This document shows positions 13,480-25,824 of a stretch of 64,000 nucleotides of DNA, in pieces. The stretch covers positions 62,001-126,000 of the forward strand of contig CAJJDN010000082.1 of the NCBI GenBank assembly GCA_905182985.1. Direction: 5' to 3'. The notes under the pieces were generated by a model, which was not told the DNA's origin, did not search any database, and saw nothing but the letters and a program-made list of their open reading frames with translations. How positions within the stretch are numbered: position 1 is the stretch's first letter; every line of letters starts with the position of its first letter. The translations under genes were made by a program, and so were the position numbers. The stretch is from Paramecium sonneborni. Taxonomy: Eukaryota; Ciliophora; Oligohymenophorea; Peniculida; Parameciidae.

Positions 13480-15030
13480 AAAAATAATAAACTGCAACAG
13501 TTTACTAATCTTGTTAATAAAATGATAAAAAACAAGGATAAAGTTGACCAATGTATGAACAATGATGTACTTTATAAGACATATATAAATAAACTAGATT
13601 ATTCTCATATAATAATAATTAATTAATAAAAATATAATAAAATCCAAATAAACAATATGCAGATACATAAACAGATAAAACAAATTGGAGTTTAAACAAT
13701 GAATAATCAAAAGAGAGTGAACTTTTTAGATAGAATAAAGAAGCTAAAAACTATTAGATTAATTGAGATTCTAATGATTATATGATTCAAAATAAAAAAG
13801 AACTAAAAGTAATAAGAGATTAGATTATCCTTAATCCTCTTCTAAGTAGAATTAGAAATATATATTATTAATAGATGAATATGATGAAGTTTGGAAACGA
13901 TTAATAAAAAAACAGGGCAAAAGAAGATTTTTTAAATTATTTATAAAAATAAACTTACTAATCAGGAACTAGAAAGGCTTTTGAAATAATTAAATTTATT
14001 TCAGAAATTGTATCAAATATAAATACTTAATTAGGATCATTGAGGTTTAGCTTTGATTTGTGCTTTTTGGTAGGATGAAAAATATATTTACATATCAACC
14101 TAATTTCAGAAAGGGAGTAACCTTTATGACAGGATTTGTGGATTAAAAACTTTCACAGAAAAAAATGCTCTTTATATTATTTATAAGATCTCTTAAACAT
14201 TATCATTCTTGTATAATTATAAAAATTGATAAGTAAATAAATAAATAAAATTATTTAATTCCTTAAAATTTGATTTTCTCAATAAAGGAATAGGTACTAA
14301 TTAAAATAATAAATACATTTTAACCAATGAATTTTGATAAAATTAAATCCCTATATTTCTGGTCAATTGGTGCAATAATATATACTTTATCAAGCGGGTA
14401 TTTTTTAATTGAAATAAAAGAATCCTCATGTTATGATATGAAAGGATAAAATTATATTGAAAAAATTAAATAAGGGGTTTATAACTTTGATTCAATTGAA
14501 TGGAGAGGAATAAGTTAAGGAACAAAAGATTATATAAGAAAACTCTTACAACTGCATACTAAACAAAGGTTAAGATTATAGGATGTAGTTGTAGTTGGCA
14601 GTATATAAAAGTAATATGAGAGTGTATCTGATTATTCATTAATTAAGAAAGTTTTTAATAACTTAATTGCATTTCATATAAAAAGGAATTAATATTATAG
14701 AGTGGCTTGATTTAGATAAAGATGATACATATATATAAAATTTAATTTTTTTAGGAAAGCCCTGAAATATTGGATTTTTAGCAAAGATTATCAAACTAAC
14801 AAATATACATTTAAAGAGGTTATTTATTATTATTAAATATTTAGGATAAAAGTTATTGTATTATTCTAATAATTTTGCCAATCAAATTACCACAACATCT
14901 GGTTAATTTAATTCTAGATAATATCTATTTAGATACCCACATCTTCCATTCTTTTCTATCTTTTTAAAAGTATTAATCTATTTTGCCATTTTTATTGAGT
15001 GTCCTTTTACTACCATACCAAATTAACATT
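13480..15030 (+). pseudogene. decayed protein kinase, CDPK-like
   Basis: Pieces of a Ser/Thr kinase appear in order but in shifting frames with in-frame TGAs (for example 13768 and 14075). They include a subdomain V/VIa block (SNLYDRICGLKTFTEKNALY, then ISQTLSFLYNY), a degraded subdomain IX (LYFWSIGAIIYTLSSG), and a C-lobe end (GQNYIEKIKQGVYNFDSIEW, then GTKDYIRKLLQLHTKQRLRL). After these come VSDYSLIKKVFNNLIAFHIK and WLDLDKDD, which match the autoregulatory junction and the start of an EF-hand in calcium-dependent protein kinases. The HRD and DFG motifs are not recoverable. Micro-introns do not repair the reading, unlike at all neighbouring genes. It is probably a dead paralog from a past duplication. 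Confidence 0.7.
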
Positions 15031-15059
15031 TTTTTAAGTAAACTTTCTTATTTCTATGG

Positions 15060-15480
15060 GTTCCCTTGGATCAGAATTTTTTTAGTAAAAAAAAGGTAGC
15101 TTTGAAATTATTAAATTTGAACAATAGATAGAATTATTCAATTTATAATTGACCTTGAAACTGATGCTTAAAAATTTATCTATAAAATAAATGATATTAA
15201 AGATCAAAAAATTAAGGAGGATGAAGTTCTTTAAGTTAATTCTACGATAAAAAAGAACAAAAATGTGAAAATAAATTATGTATATAATAAATTTAAAGAT
15301 GAGAAACTTTTTTGTAAGAGCATAATAAAGCATTACACTTTAGTAATCCAACTAAATTTAGAGTCCCTAAGAATAAAATCTTTTTGGAGTAATTTTATAG
15401 ATATTTTTTGAAGCAATTAACAAATAGTGAATAAAAATAGAGATGAGGTTTTTTGACTGATTTAATATCTATGTATATAT
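15060..15480 (+). pseudogene. coding remnant without start
   Basis: A table-6 open stretch reads IDRIIQFIIDLETDAQKFIY and continues to KSFWSNFIDIF before TGA, rich in Lys, Ile and Asp. It has no usable ATG and no partner exon upstream. It lies just past the decayed kinase and may be its tail or a separate dead gene. No domain is recognised. Confidence 0.3.
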
Positions 15481-15989
15481 CAAGGAGAGACAAATTGGTC
15501 CAAGTCATCAAAATTTTGCTTTTTATATGTACTAATCACAAAATAATATAGATTATTAGATTTAAATTTAAATATTTTATAATTAAACATAAAAAGTTAA
15601 CCAGAAGTTTGAAAGTGGGGAAGTTAATGCATTTTTTAGTTTTTGAAAATCTATTATAAATTAAAAATAAAAAGTTGACCATAAGTTTTAAAATGAGTAT
15701 CTTTTTTAGATAAAAAATTTTAAATTTGATTTGCTAATAAATAATAAAAATGCTAATCTGTTTTTGCTTTGCTCTCATAAGCAGCTCTATATTTAACATT
15801 TGAGATTTTTATTAATTTTAATCGATTAAAAGGATAAGTATTTCAAGTTCATTGATTAATTTGCCCATTAGCTGAAAAATAAAAGATAAATAATATCCTT
15901 TAAAATCAAGCGTAAATCTAAATAATACTATATTTCCTGCTAATATGTTAAACTCCTTTAAAGTTATTTATATTATTTAAAATTATATA
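15481..15989. other. AT-rich stretch with no recognisable gene
   Basis: Nothing with coding character is seen on either strand. Two similar short phrases (AAAAAGTTAACCAGAAGTTT near 15590 and a related one near 15670) suggest a small degenerate duplication. It is part of the decayed island. Confidence 0.5.
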
Positions 15990-16181
15990 TTTAAGTTTCT
16001 TAATTCATTTTGTGTAATAAAAAAATTTTATTATTAAAATAAATAATTAACAAGATTCCTAGATATTAAATGTATTGATATTTATGGTGAAATATCTGAA
16101 GATGTATGGGAATAATTTATACAGGATGTTGAAAAAACAAAAGAGGATTAATTTGTTTAGGCGGTTTTTGTAAATTGCTGA
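15990..16181 (+). pseudogene. 3' coding remnant upstream of UPRT
   Basis: The frame reads LDIKCIDIYGEISEDVWEQF and ends at TGA 16179-16181 after FVQAVFVNC. No ATG is found upstream in frame. The acidic helical text looks like genuine protein. Its last part is repeated at 16956-17073 because of the contig duplication. Family unknown. Confidence 0.35.
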
Positions 16182-17846
16182 AGAAATTTGATTGAATCTA
16201 AAATAATTAATTTAATTTTATTTTTAATAAAAAGAATAATAAATTAAATGTTTAAAAATTTAATAAGAATAGGAGTGAATCTTTCATTATTTAATTCAAC
16301 ATATGTTTTATGTAAGTCAGTTAAGGATGAGAAATTGCCTCATTATCATTTTCTTAATGATTAAGATTTAAATAAATTATTAAAGAAACATCAGAACTTA
16401 TCAATAATTGATAGAACATACACTGAACATATATTATCTATAATAAGAGATGTAGAGACTGAAACAGTGGTAATGTGATAAATAAAGGTTAGGAATTCCG
16501 AAAAAATTCAGATCGATTAATTAGAATACTTATTGAATAAGCAATATCATAAATTGAAAAGAAAAAGCATGTGAAATAATCACCATTAGGATATTATGAT
16601 GCTCATGAAGTAAAATTTGAAGATGAAGAGTAATATGTATAAAATTATTAGAATATGTTTTGTAAGTATTTTAAGATCAGGGAATGCATTTTTATTTGAA
16701 GGTCTAAAAGCAGTATCAGGAGCATCAATAGGATAAATTTTGATATAGAGAAATGAAGACACAGCATTACCATCTTATTTATTTTAGAAGTTGCCATCTA
16801 ATATAAAAGATTAATAAGTGATATTAATGGATCCAATGTTAGCTACAGGTAGTAGTGCTACATTGGCATTAAGAATTTTAAAAAATTAAGGAGTTAAATA
16901 AGAAAATATAACATTTTTAACATTAGTGAGTTGTGAATAGGGAATTGAAAAATTNTATTAAATGTATTGATATTTATGGTGAAATATCTGAAGATGTATG
17001 GGAATAATTTATACAGGATGTTGAAAAAACAAAAGAGGATTAATTTGTTTAGGCGGTTTTTGTAAATTGCTGAAGAAATTTGATTGAATCTAAAATAATT
17101 AATTTAATTTTATTTTTAATAAAAAGAATAATAAATTAAATGTTTAAAAATTTAATAAGAATAGGAGTGAATCTTTCATTATTTAATTCAACATATGTTT
17201 TATGTAAGTCAGTTAAGGATGAGAAATTGCCTCATTATCATTTTCTTAATGATTAAGATTTAAATAAATTATTAAAGAAACATCAGAACTTATCAATAAT
17301 TGATAGAACATACACTGAACATATATTATCTATAATAAGAGATGTAGAGACTGAAACAGTGGTAATGTGATAAATAAAGGTTAGGAATTCCGAAAAAATT
17401 CAGATCGATTAATTAGAATACTTATTGAATAAGCAATATCATAAATTGAAAAGAAAAAGCATGTGAAATAATCACCATTAGGATATTATGATGCTCATGA
17501 AGTAAAATTTGAAGATGAAGAGTAATATGTATAAAATTATTAGAATATGTTTTGTAAGTATTTTAAGATCAGGGAATGCATTTTTATTTGAAGGTCTAAA
17601 AGCAGTATCAGGAGCATCAATAGGATAAATTTTGATATAGAGAAATGAAGACACAGCATTACCATCTTATTTATTTTAGAAGTTGCCATCTAATATAAAA
17701 GATTAATAAGTGATATTAATGGATCCAATGTTAGCTACAGGTAGTAGTGCTACATTGGCATTAAGAATTTTAAAAAATTAAGGAGTTAAATAAGAAAATA
17801 TAACATTTTTAACATTAGTGAGTTGTGAATAGGGAATTGAAAAATT
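16064..17846 (+). repeat. exact 891-bp direct duplication around N16955 (assembly overlap)
   Basis: Positions 16064-16954 are identical to 16956-17846, with a constant offset of 892 and a single N between. The first copy stops abruptly at the N and the second begins abruptly after it. This is what two overlapping contig ends produce when scaffolded without merging. The true sequence probably has one copy. Confidence 0.92.
16248..16954 (+). CDS. uracil phosphoribosyltransferase, duplicated partial copy
   Basis: Identical to the first 707 bp of the complete gene at 17140-18000, including both introns, and cut off at N16955 within SCEQGIEKL. It is best read as the same gene seen on the upstream contig, not as a second gene. 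Confidence 0.8.
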
Positions 17847-18000
17847 GTTTAGAGAATTTCCAAAAATAAAAATTATCACAGCTTAAGTTGATCCAATATT
17901 ATTAAAAGATTTTCATTATTTAGCACCTGGAATAGGAAATTTTGGTGATAGATATTTTGGTACAGACAAAAAAAGTCAATAAACTGTTTAGTAATAATGA
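17140..18000 (+). CDS. UPRT: uracil phosphoribosyltransferase
   Basis: Salvages uracil to UMP with PRPP. Introns at 17362-17384 (23 nt) and 17522-17543 (22 nt) give 271 residues, close to the usual eukaryotic size plus an N-terminal extension of about 50. Diagnostic blocks are VSILRSGNAFLFEGL, IGQILIQRNEDTALPSYLFQ, the PRPP loop LMDPMLATGSSATLAL at about residues 178-193, LVSCEQGIEKLF, and the uracil-binding end LAPGIGNFGDRYFGTD. All match the family order. ATG 17140 is the first in frame. The 3' end faces the Myb gene 85 bp away. The duplicate of its 5' part upstream of N16955 is an assembly effect. Confidence 0.95.
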
Positions 18001-18085
18001 TAGGAAAACAATTAAATTATATCTTATTATTATTATTTAATTATATTAATTAAAAAAATATATATATAGATATCAAATAAATTAT

Positions 18086-19687
18086 TCAATGTTATTATTA
18101 CTGATGTTATTGTATTTTATTATAAAATTTGAAAGCAGAATTTTTTTTAAGTGGAGTAGTTTCAAATTTTAACTTGCTCAAACTTAAATTATTATCTTTA
18201 AATTGAGAATGTTAAATGAAACTTTTATTTTCTGATTTGAGATTAGGTGTTTTTTTATTAGATTAATGTAATGCTTAATGTTTTGGTGTAAGCAAATTCA
18301 GTAATTTTGATGGTGATTCAATTTAATGTTAAAAATGATCATCATATTTGACTTCTAAACAAAGATTACTAGGACTATTAGTTTAATTATTTTAATTATT
18401 ATTATTATTATTATTTTAAAGAGGATCAGATTTTTCTTTTAAAGGTGTTTTGAATTAATTAAGAGAAGGCAATTAATATTCATCACTGTTGTTAGTTTAT
18501 TCATAAATTCTACTTAAATTTTTGGAAACTTGATTAGCACTGTCTTATTTATATTTATGTAAATAATTATAATAAAATGATGGTCTTTGTGATAAAAAAT
18601 CTTTAATAACTGAAACAGTAAAAACATCTTAACACATAATCCAAAAGTTTTTAATCCATTTATCTACTTTTTCATCTTAATCATAACCATGAGCACCTAC
18701 TTTTTCTTAAATATACTCATATAAATTATTTTAAATATCATCTAACTTATCTTCATTCCAAAAAATAGAATCTGAAATTTTGGCGGTTTTTTTAAGCATT
18801 TTATTTTCCATATTATAACTTTCAATTCCATCTATTTTGATTTCATTCATCATTTTAGAGATATAAGAATGAACAGAATTAGGATTTAAATAATTTTATT
18901 ATTTATTAGTTCTTCTTCTAGGAATGTTATTAGGTGAATAAGATCTTGGAGACATTTATCCATTTTATTAAGAGGATAATAGTTTTTATAGTAATTATCT
19001 TTCAAGAGAAGTAAAAGAATTCATTAATTCTGAGTTAGACATTCCTATAAAAAGAATAAATATAAAATAATACCTCCTCTTTTGCGAATATCTTTTAATC
19101 TCTCTTCCATTTCTGGTATTCGTTTTTTCATAGCAGAATTCCAATGATTTTTAATAGAATTATCAGTTCTTCCAATTAATTATTTAGCCATTTCAGCCCA
19201 TCTATTACCCATAACTCTATGAGATAAAAAGAGAATCCATTCTTCATAATCACCCCAATGTGATTTTTTGATTTAAGGATTCAAATGATTATGCCATCTC
19301 TCTCTACATTATTTACCAATTCTTCCAGGTAAGTGTTCAGCAATGAATGTCCACTTTTATGGTCCATGCATTTAAACTAATTTTATTAGTAAATTATCTT
19401 CTTATTCAGACCATGGTCTTTTTTTACCTTTAGACTATTACATTAATAAGGAGGAATACATGAAATAGAATATCTTCATCATCATCATAATCTCTCTCTT
19501 AAACATATTTAGGTGTAACTGTTAAAGTAAAATTTGTTAAGCTCTTTTATTTGGTTGCTCCAATATCTAATAAAATATTTTATTTCTTTTTATCAGTCGG
19601 CTCAATTATTTCGCTGTACTCATTCTTATTCCTTAACCTTCTTTTTATTATTGGTGGAGATATAGATAAATGATTTTATGATTTCAT
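18086..19687 (-). CDS. two-repeat Myb DNA-binding protein
   Basis: A 515-residue nuclear protein with two tandem Myb repeats at about residues 77-185. Repeat one has RPWSEQEDNLLIKLVQMHG, KWTFIAEHLPGRIGKQCRER and WHNHLNP. Repeat two has SHWGDYEEWILFLSHRVMG, RWAEMAKQLIGRTDNSIKNH and WNSAMKKR. The spaced tryptophans and helix-3 sequences are those of the c-Myb/3R-Myb type. Introns are 19435-19459 (25 nt, just before the repeats) and 19045-19073 (29 nt, just after). The C-terminal 300 residues are Asn/Ser/Gln-rich with a moderately conserved helical block (DKWIKNFWIMCQDVFTVSVI). It probably binds AACNG-type sites as a transcription regulator. The target genes cannot be inferred here. Confidence 0.92.
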
Positions 19688-20372
19688 TCTCAACCTCTAA
19701 CTTCTATACATATATTAATTAAAATAATATTTTTTTGAATTTGAATTTCAAAATTAAATATATATTTTATATCTCTCATTATAAATAATAATTAAATTAT
19801 TAAGAGTATATATATAATCTATTACAACACATCCTCCTATATAAATCTTCTTAATTTATTCACCATTAATTATAATCATAAATAACCCTATATAGGCTAT
19901 ATTTATCCATATCAAAAGAAGAGATATTTAATTAACCCCAGAATTTTCGAATATTATACATTAACCTATATCAAAATGCAATACAATTAAATTCTATCAA
20001 CATAATAACCTCATTGCTATTCAAACGCTATTAATAGGATTTAAATATTAATAATAAAATGATCTGGGTTTGTTTGAATTCATGTTATTATATATTTAGA
20101 ATTCATATTATTTTCAATTTAGAATCCTTGTTTATTAAATAATATGCTTACATAGCAAATCCAACTTTATTGCATTCTCTCATTTCCTTTTACTCTACAA
20201 TCGAAAGAAACTTAAAATATCCAACTTCTTATTATAAATTTACTAATTCTCTTTGATATATTTGTATCTATTATCTTCACATTTTTAAATTCACAAAAGC
20301 TTATACAAAAATAAAAAATATAAATTGTTTTTAATAATCAAAATTTTATAATTAAATTTTAAGAACAAAATA
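19688..20372. other. intergenic region between divergent Myb and CDK genes
   Basis: 685 bp separating two start codons, longer than usual here, with presumably two promoters. On the minus strand around 20290-20100 a table-6 frame reads ELVNLQQEVGYFKFLSIVEQ, then EMRECNKVGFAMQAYYLI, ending in TGA, with no start found. It could be the end of a small unrecognised minus-strand gene or a remnant. The rest shows nothing. Confidence 0.35.
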
Positions 20373-21579
<1,207 letters not shown>

Positions 21580-21719
21580 TTAATTTTAATCATATATCTT
21601 TATATTCTTCATATATTAACATCAAACAGTTGCAGATTACTTATCTTAAGATTTTATAAATTTATTAATTATTAATAATTTAAATCATAATAATAATTTA
21701 TTTTAGCTAAAAATTTCAA

Positions 21720-22030
21720 TTATCTATATAAATTTGTTAAGTTTTTATTAACTATTCATTCTGTATTGTATAACTTATTTTAAAGCATTTTAATCCCCTT
21801 GAAATCTTAAAATTCCTTTATTTTAAAATAAATTATTCCTTTTAGGAATAATCCTTAGAATAGAATGGTTTCAATTATTATTCATAACTTTGAAAGTCAT
21901 ATAAAATATAATAAAGATCAAAAAATATATAAGAATATCCTTTTGGAATTTCTCCTATTATTAAATTATTATTTAATCATCTTTTATTAACACTATTTTT
22001 AAATAACATTTTTATCTAAAAAATTTTGAA
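21720..22030 (-). CDS. possible small minus-strand gene, structure unclear
   Basis: In the gap between the CDK and LSM14 genes, the minus strand reads EIPKGYSYIFFDLYYILYDF and continues into a Lys/Gln-rich stretch ending IYIDN and TGA. Upstream a second frame (FFRQKCYLKIVLIKDDQIII) leads towards it, but no standard intron joins them cleanly. It is either a small gene with a misread junction or a remnant. No domain is recognised. The remaining 580 bp of the gap is plain AT-rich sequence with three copies of GTATTTT at 22110-22130. Confidence 0.3.
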
Positions 22031-22166
22031 GCATATATTATGAGTAATATTGAATTGTTGATTATGTATTTTAATGATAAATTAATCATCAAAAAATAGA
22101 ACTTTTTTTGTATTTTGTATTTTGTATTTTGTAATTTTAGATTTAGTTTATTTTTATTATATAAAA

Positions 22167-23012
22167 ATGGCTTAAGTATTTAATTCAAAAGTCAGCATTA
22201 TCACCAAATCAGAGATTAGATATGAGGGTACAATTTATTAGATTAATCCTTAATAATAAACAATTGCTTTGAAAGATGTACGTTCATTTGGAACAGAGGG
22301 AAGAAGACCTGGTATTATTTTTAAATAAAATATTTAAGATCATGAAATACCCCCAAATTAATAAAGTTATGATATTTTGGTGTTCAAAGCAGCTGAAATT
22401 AAAGGGTTTAAGACTTTAGAAGAGAATAAGCCTGAAGATCTCAAATTAGAGAATGTCAAATAAGAAAATTAAACTCAATAACCATAAGGTCTCTAACCAC
22501 CTTAAAATATTGAATAAATAGAGTAGTAATAAGATTAAAGAGGATAATTTTCAAATAATTTCCCATAAAATCAATAAATAAAATCAAATGGAACAAATCC
22601 TAGAGCTTTTAATTTTGAAGAAATGCTCTAAAAAGCAAATGAAATTGAGAAAATTAAAAAGTAAGAAGTTAAACCTAAATACAATCCTACTTCGTTTTTC
22701 GATTCTCTTTCAACAAGTACTTAAAAATAAGATAGATAAACTTAACAAAGAAATCAAAATCAAATTGATACAGATACTTTTGGCAATTTTTATAAATAAA
22801 GATAACATAACAATAATAATAATAACAATGGATAAAGAAGAAATAACAATAATTATAATAATAATAATAATAATAATTATAATAAAAATAATAATAATAA
22901 TAATAATAATAATTATTATAGAAGGAAAAATAATGATTCATAAAGAGTTGTTTATGTAGAAAAACAATCTTTAGAATAATATTAATAATAACCCTAATAA
23001 TAATAGCAATGA
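22167..23012 (+). CDS. LSM14/Scd6/RAP55 family RNA-binding protein
   Basis: A translational repressor and decapping activator of P-bodies. The 272-residue product begins with a divergent Lsm fold (MAQVFNSKVSIITKSEIRYE, GTIYQINPQQQTIALKDVRS, FGTEGRR, SYDILVFKAAEIKGF), the exact layout of LSM14 proteins. It then has a Gln-rich linker, an FDF-type motif (RAFNFEEMLQKANE, YNPTSFFDSLS), and a C-terminal tail of asparagine runs broken by RR and YY, standing in for the RGG region. One intron of 27 nt lies at 22312-22338. The asparagine run is coded by AAT repeats at about 22815-22912, which give a false Ile-rich ORF in another frame. Ends in Gln repeats. Confidence 0.92.
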
Positions 23013-23114
23013 ATATAAAATTTGTTATTATTTAAATAAAATATACAAATAAATACTAAGAATTAAATTATTTATAAATTCTTTCATATTTTAATCAATA
23101 TATAATTTAAATAA

Positions 23115-24111
23115 ATGGTAAAATATTGTCAAAGTTGTAATATTTAGAAAGCATTTATGATGAGACCAAAAACAGGAAATTTAATTTGTTAAAATTGTTT
23201 TTTTTAAGCATTTGAGGATGAAATACATCATACAATAATATCTAATTAAATGTTTAAACCTGGTGAGAAGATTGCAATAGCTGCATCAGGAGGGAAAGAT
23301 TCAACAGTTTTAGTTCATGTGATTACATTATTAAATAAGAAATATAATTATGGATTGAATTTATACTTATTATCAATAGATGAAGGAATAAAAGGATATA
23401 GAGATGATTCATTAGAAACAGTGAAATAAAATTAAATTACATATGAATTAGATTTAAAAATTTTATCATATAAAGAACTTTTTAATTGGTCAATGGATGA
23501 GGTAGTAGCATAAATTGGTCTTAATAATAATTGCACATATTGTGGTGTTTTTAGAAGATAAGCATTAGATAGAGGTGCAATTTAATTAGGAGTTGATAAG
23601 ATTATTACAGGACATAATGCAGATGATATGGCAGAGACATTTTTAATGAATTTATTAAGAGGTGATATATTTAGATTACCAAAATCTACTGCTATAATAA
23701 CTGGAGATGACGGAGATAATGGAATAGCTACATTACCTAGATGTAAACCTTTTAAATACACTTATGAAAAAGAGATAGTTATGTATGCTCATTATAAAAA
23801 ACTCATTTATTTCAGTACTGAATGTACTTATTCTCCTAATGCATTTCGAGGACATGTTAGAGAATTAATTAAAAATCTAGAAGCTATTAGGTATCATTAT
23901 TTTTTATCTATTTTATAGACCTAGTGCAGTTATTGATTTAATTCATTCTTGTGAATAATTAGATGCTCCTAATTAAAATTAAAAAATACCACAAAAATAA
24001 TTATGTTAAAAATGCAATTTATTATCATCTAATAAAATTTGTAAGGCATGTACATTACTTGAATCATTAAATTAAGGTAGAGCTAAATAAATCTTATAAA
24101 TTTAAGAATGA
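23115..24111 (+). CDS. CTU1: cytoplasmic tRNA 2-thiolation protein CTU1/NCS6
   Basis: With CTU2 it thiolates wobble U34 of tRNA Lys/Glu/Gln using sulfur from URM1. The 322-residue protein (family about 330-350) has an N-terminal zinc site (YCQSCN, LICQNCF), the adenylating PP-loop [14 protein letters not shown] with SGGKDST at residues 58-64, [71 protein letters not shown], and a C-terminal zinc pair ([16 protein letters not shown]). One 28-nt intron at 23891-23918 splits EAIR/PSAV. All catalytic cysteines seen in the family appear present. In an organism that reads UAA/UAG as Gln, with heavy AAA/CAA/GAA use, this modification should matter. Confidence 0.95.
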
Positions 24112-24417
24112 TTTTATATATAATTCTTTTCATTCAAAAATAATATGATTCCCATATATATTAACCCTATTTATATACTAAATTCCTTAAATATAAAAAT
24201 TTTGATTGAAAATCATTTATATATTACAAAACTGGTATTTCTTCTAAATTATTTTTTAGAAACAAAAAAATTTAAATTTTTTTAGATTTATTTATAATTT
24301 CAATCCAATAAATTAGATTATTTGCTCAACTGAAGTAGTGTAACTTCATTTCTTTTCAATAATAATAATAAAAATACATAAAAATAAGCATTTTTCTAAA
24401 TTAAAATTTTTAAAAAA
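24112..24417. other. intergenic, nothing recognised
   Basis: 306 bp of AT-rich DNA after CTU1. No coding frame with protein-like composition on either strand. Confidence 0.5.
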
Positions 24418-24840
24418 ATGGCATAGTCAATGTAATTATCAAAAATAATACTTTATTTGCTAAGACTTGAAGTTCAAAATGATAAATAGAGTATTATTTC
24501 AATAGAATTAATAGAAAATCTGAAAAACATTAAATAACAGTTAAGTAATTTTGTTATTGTAAACCTGTTCAATTTGAAAATGAAATTAAAAAAAAAGATA
24601 TAATTAATTTTAAGGTAATTTTAGATAACTAAATTTGGTTTATAAGTATAACGAAAATCAATTTTAAATTCTAGAAATAATAAGAGAAAATAGAAAATAA
24701 AATGATTTAGTAAAAGGTATAAAAATATTTATCATATCTTTATAATATTTAGTATAAGATTCTAAATATAAATATGAATATTAATTTGTAAGAATAAGTA
24801 ATATGTATAAGGTACTTAGGAATTGTTTTTGATATGAAAA
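24418..24840 (+). CDS. small hypothetical gene, frame uncertain
   Basis: ATG 24418 opens MAQSMQLSKIILYLLRLEVQ. A second frame (QFCYCKPVQFENEIKKKDII, then QIWFISITKINFKFQ) carries on the coding text from about 24540. No GT...AG pair of the right length connects the frames, so either an exon boundary escapes me or there is an indel. The end is unclear and runs towards the 3' end of the converging DMT transporter at 24857. No domain is recognised. Confidence 0.35.
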
Positions 24841-24856
24841 TATATTACAATAATTA

Positions 24857-25759
24857 TCATTTATTTTTTTTATCTTCAATTAATTGTTTATAAACTCCAG
24901 ATATTATAAATAGAGCTCCAATAAAACCATAAATAGTCAATATAGATCGAAAAACAAAATAGTCAATAATGATAATATAAATCATTTGAGAATAGGAATA
25001 ATTACAAATCTTATCATAAGTAACCATAGTTTAAGCTCTAAATTTGATCACTTATGCTAATAGGGTAAATATACTGAATCCTAAAGAGAAGAAAAAGTAA
25101 TTATCAAAATATTCAAATTGAGCTATAAATTATTGTTATAAGCTTGAAAGTATAAGCATAATAAAATGAAAATAAGTAACAGTAACAGATGATGGTATTT
25201 TAGTTCCAATTTATTTCATAATAATAAAGGCATAGGATTGAACAATACTACAAATTAAGATACTAACACATCCTATAACATGTTAGAGTGGATCTTAAGA
25301 TTAGATTGAAGGATTGGCAATTAAAGTAACTCCAATTATACATAAAATTGAATTGAAAAGTCTTGATTTAGTAATTCTTTCTTTATTCATAATACTTACC
25401 ATAATCTAACTCCAAATAGAATTTGTACAAAATAAAATAACAGCTTCTGATAAAGATATAAAGTTAACTCCATAAAAATAGAATAATGTTCCAATTCCAA
25501 TCAATGCTTAAGATTTAATAATATGAGGCATCTATTCTTTTGGATACATGTTTTAATTAAGTTAGACAAAATAGAGAACAATAAATGAAATAAATGAAGT
25601 CACAAACATAAATTAGGGTACTATAGTAGAATGAGCACATTTATAAAAAGTAGCTTAAATAGCATGAAAAAGGTAGGCAATTAACATATATGCTATGGCC
25701 ATCTATTGTGTATGAGTATTTTCTAATTGTTATATTGAAACGGTAATGTTTTATAACAT
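24857..25759 (-). CDS. DMT-superfamily (EamA-type) membrane transporter
   Basis: An intronless 300-residue membrane protein with about nine or ten hydrophobic helices. Examples are AIAYMLIAYLFHAIQATFYK, FVTSFISFIVLYFVQ, FYGVNFISLSEAVILFCTN, ILCIIGVTLIANP, GCVSILICSIVQSYAFIIMK and LTIYGFIGALFIISGVYKQL. The segment FISLSEAVILFCTNSIWSQI matches the end of the first EamA repeat in drug/metabolite transporters, and the internal duplication of the family is visible. The substrate cannot be told: amino acids, nucleotide sugars or metabolites are all possible. Divergent from the coiled-coil gene, with 65 bp between starts. Confidence 0.85.
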
Positions 25760-25824
25760 GTCTTAGTGTTTATTAAATTTAGATTATACTTTAGAATAAC
25801 TTAGTGATTTATATTATATATAAA

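Noticed and set aside
16064..17846. Tandem gene duplication or transposon-like direct repeat
   Set aside because: Identity is perfect and both edges fall at a single N, as at 35999 and 39335; contig overlap is simpler.
22588..22959. Lys/Ile-rich ORF and its reverse Tyr-rich partner
   Set aside because: Shadow frames of the AAT asparagine repeat in the LSM14-like gene.
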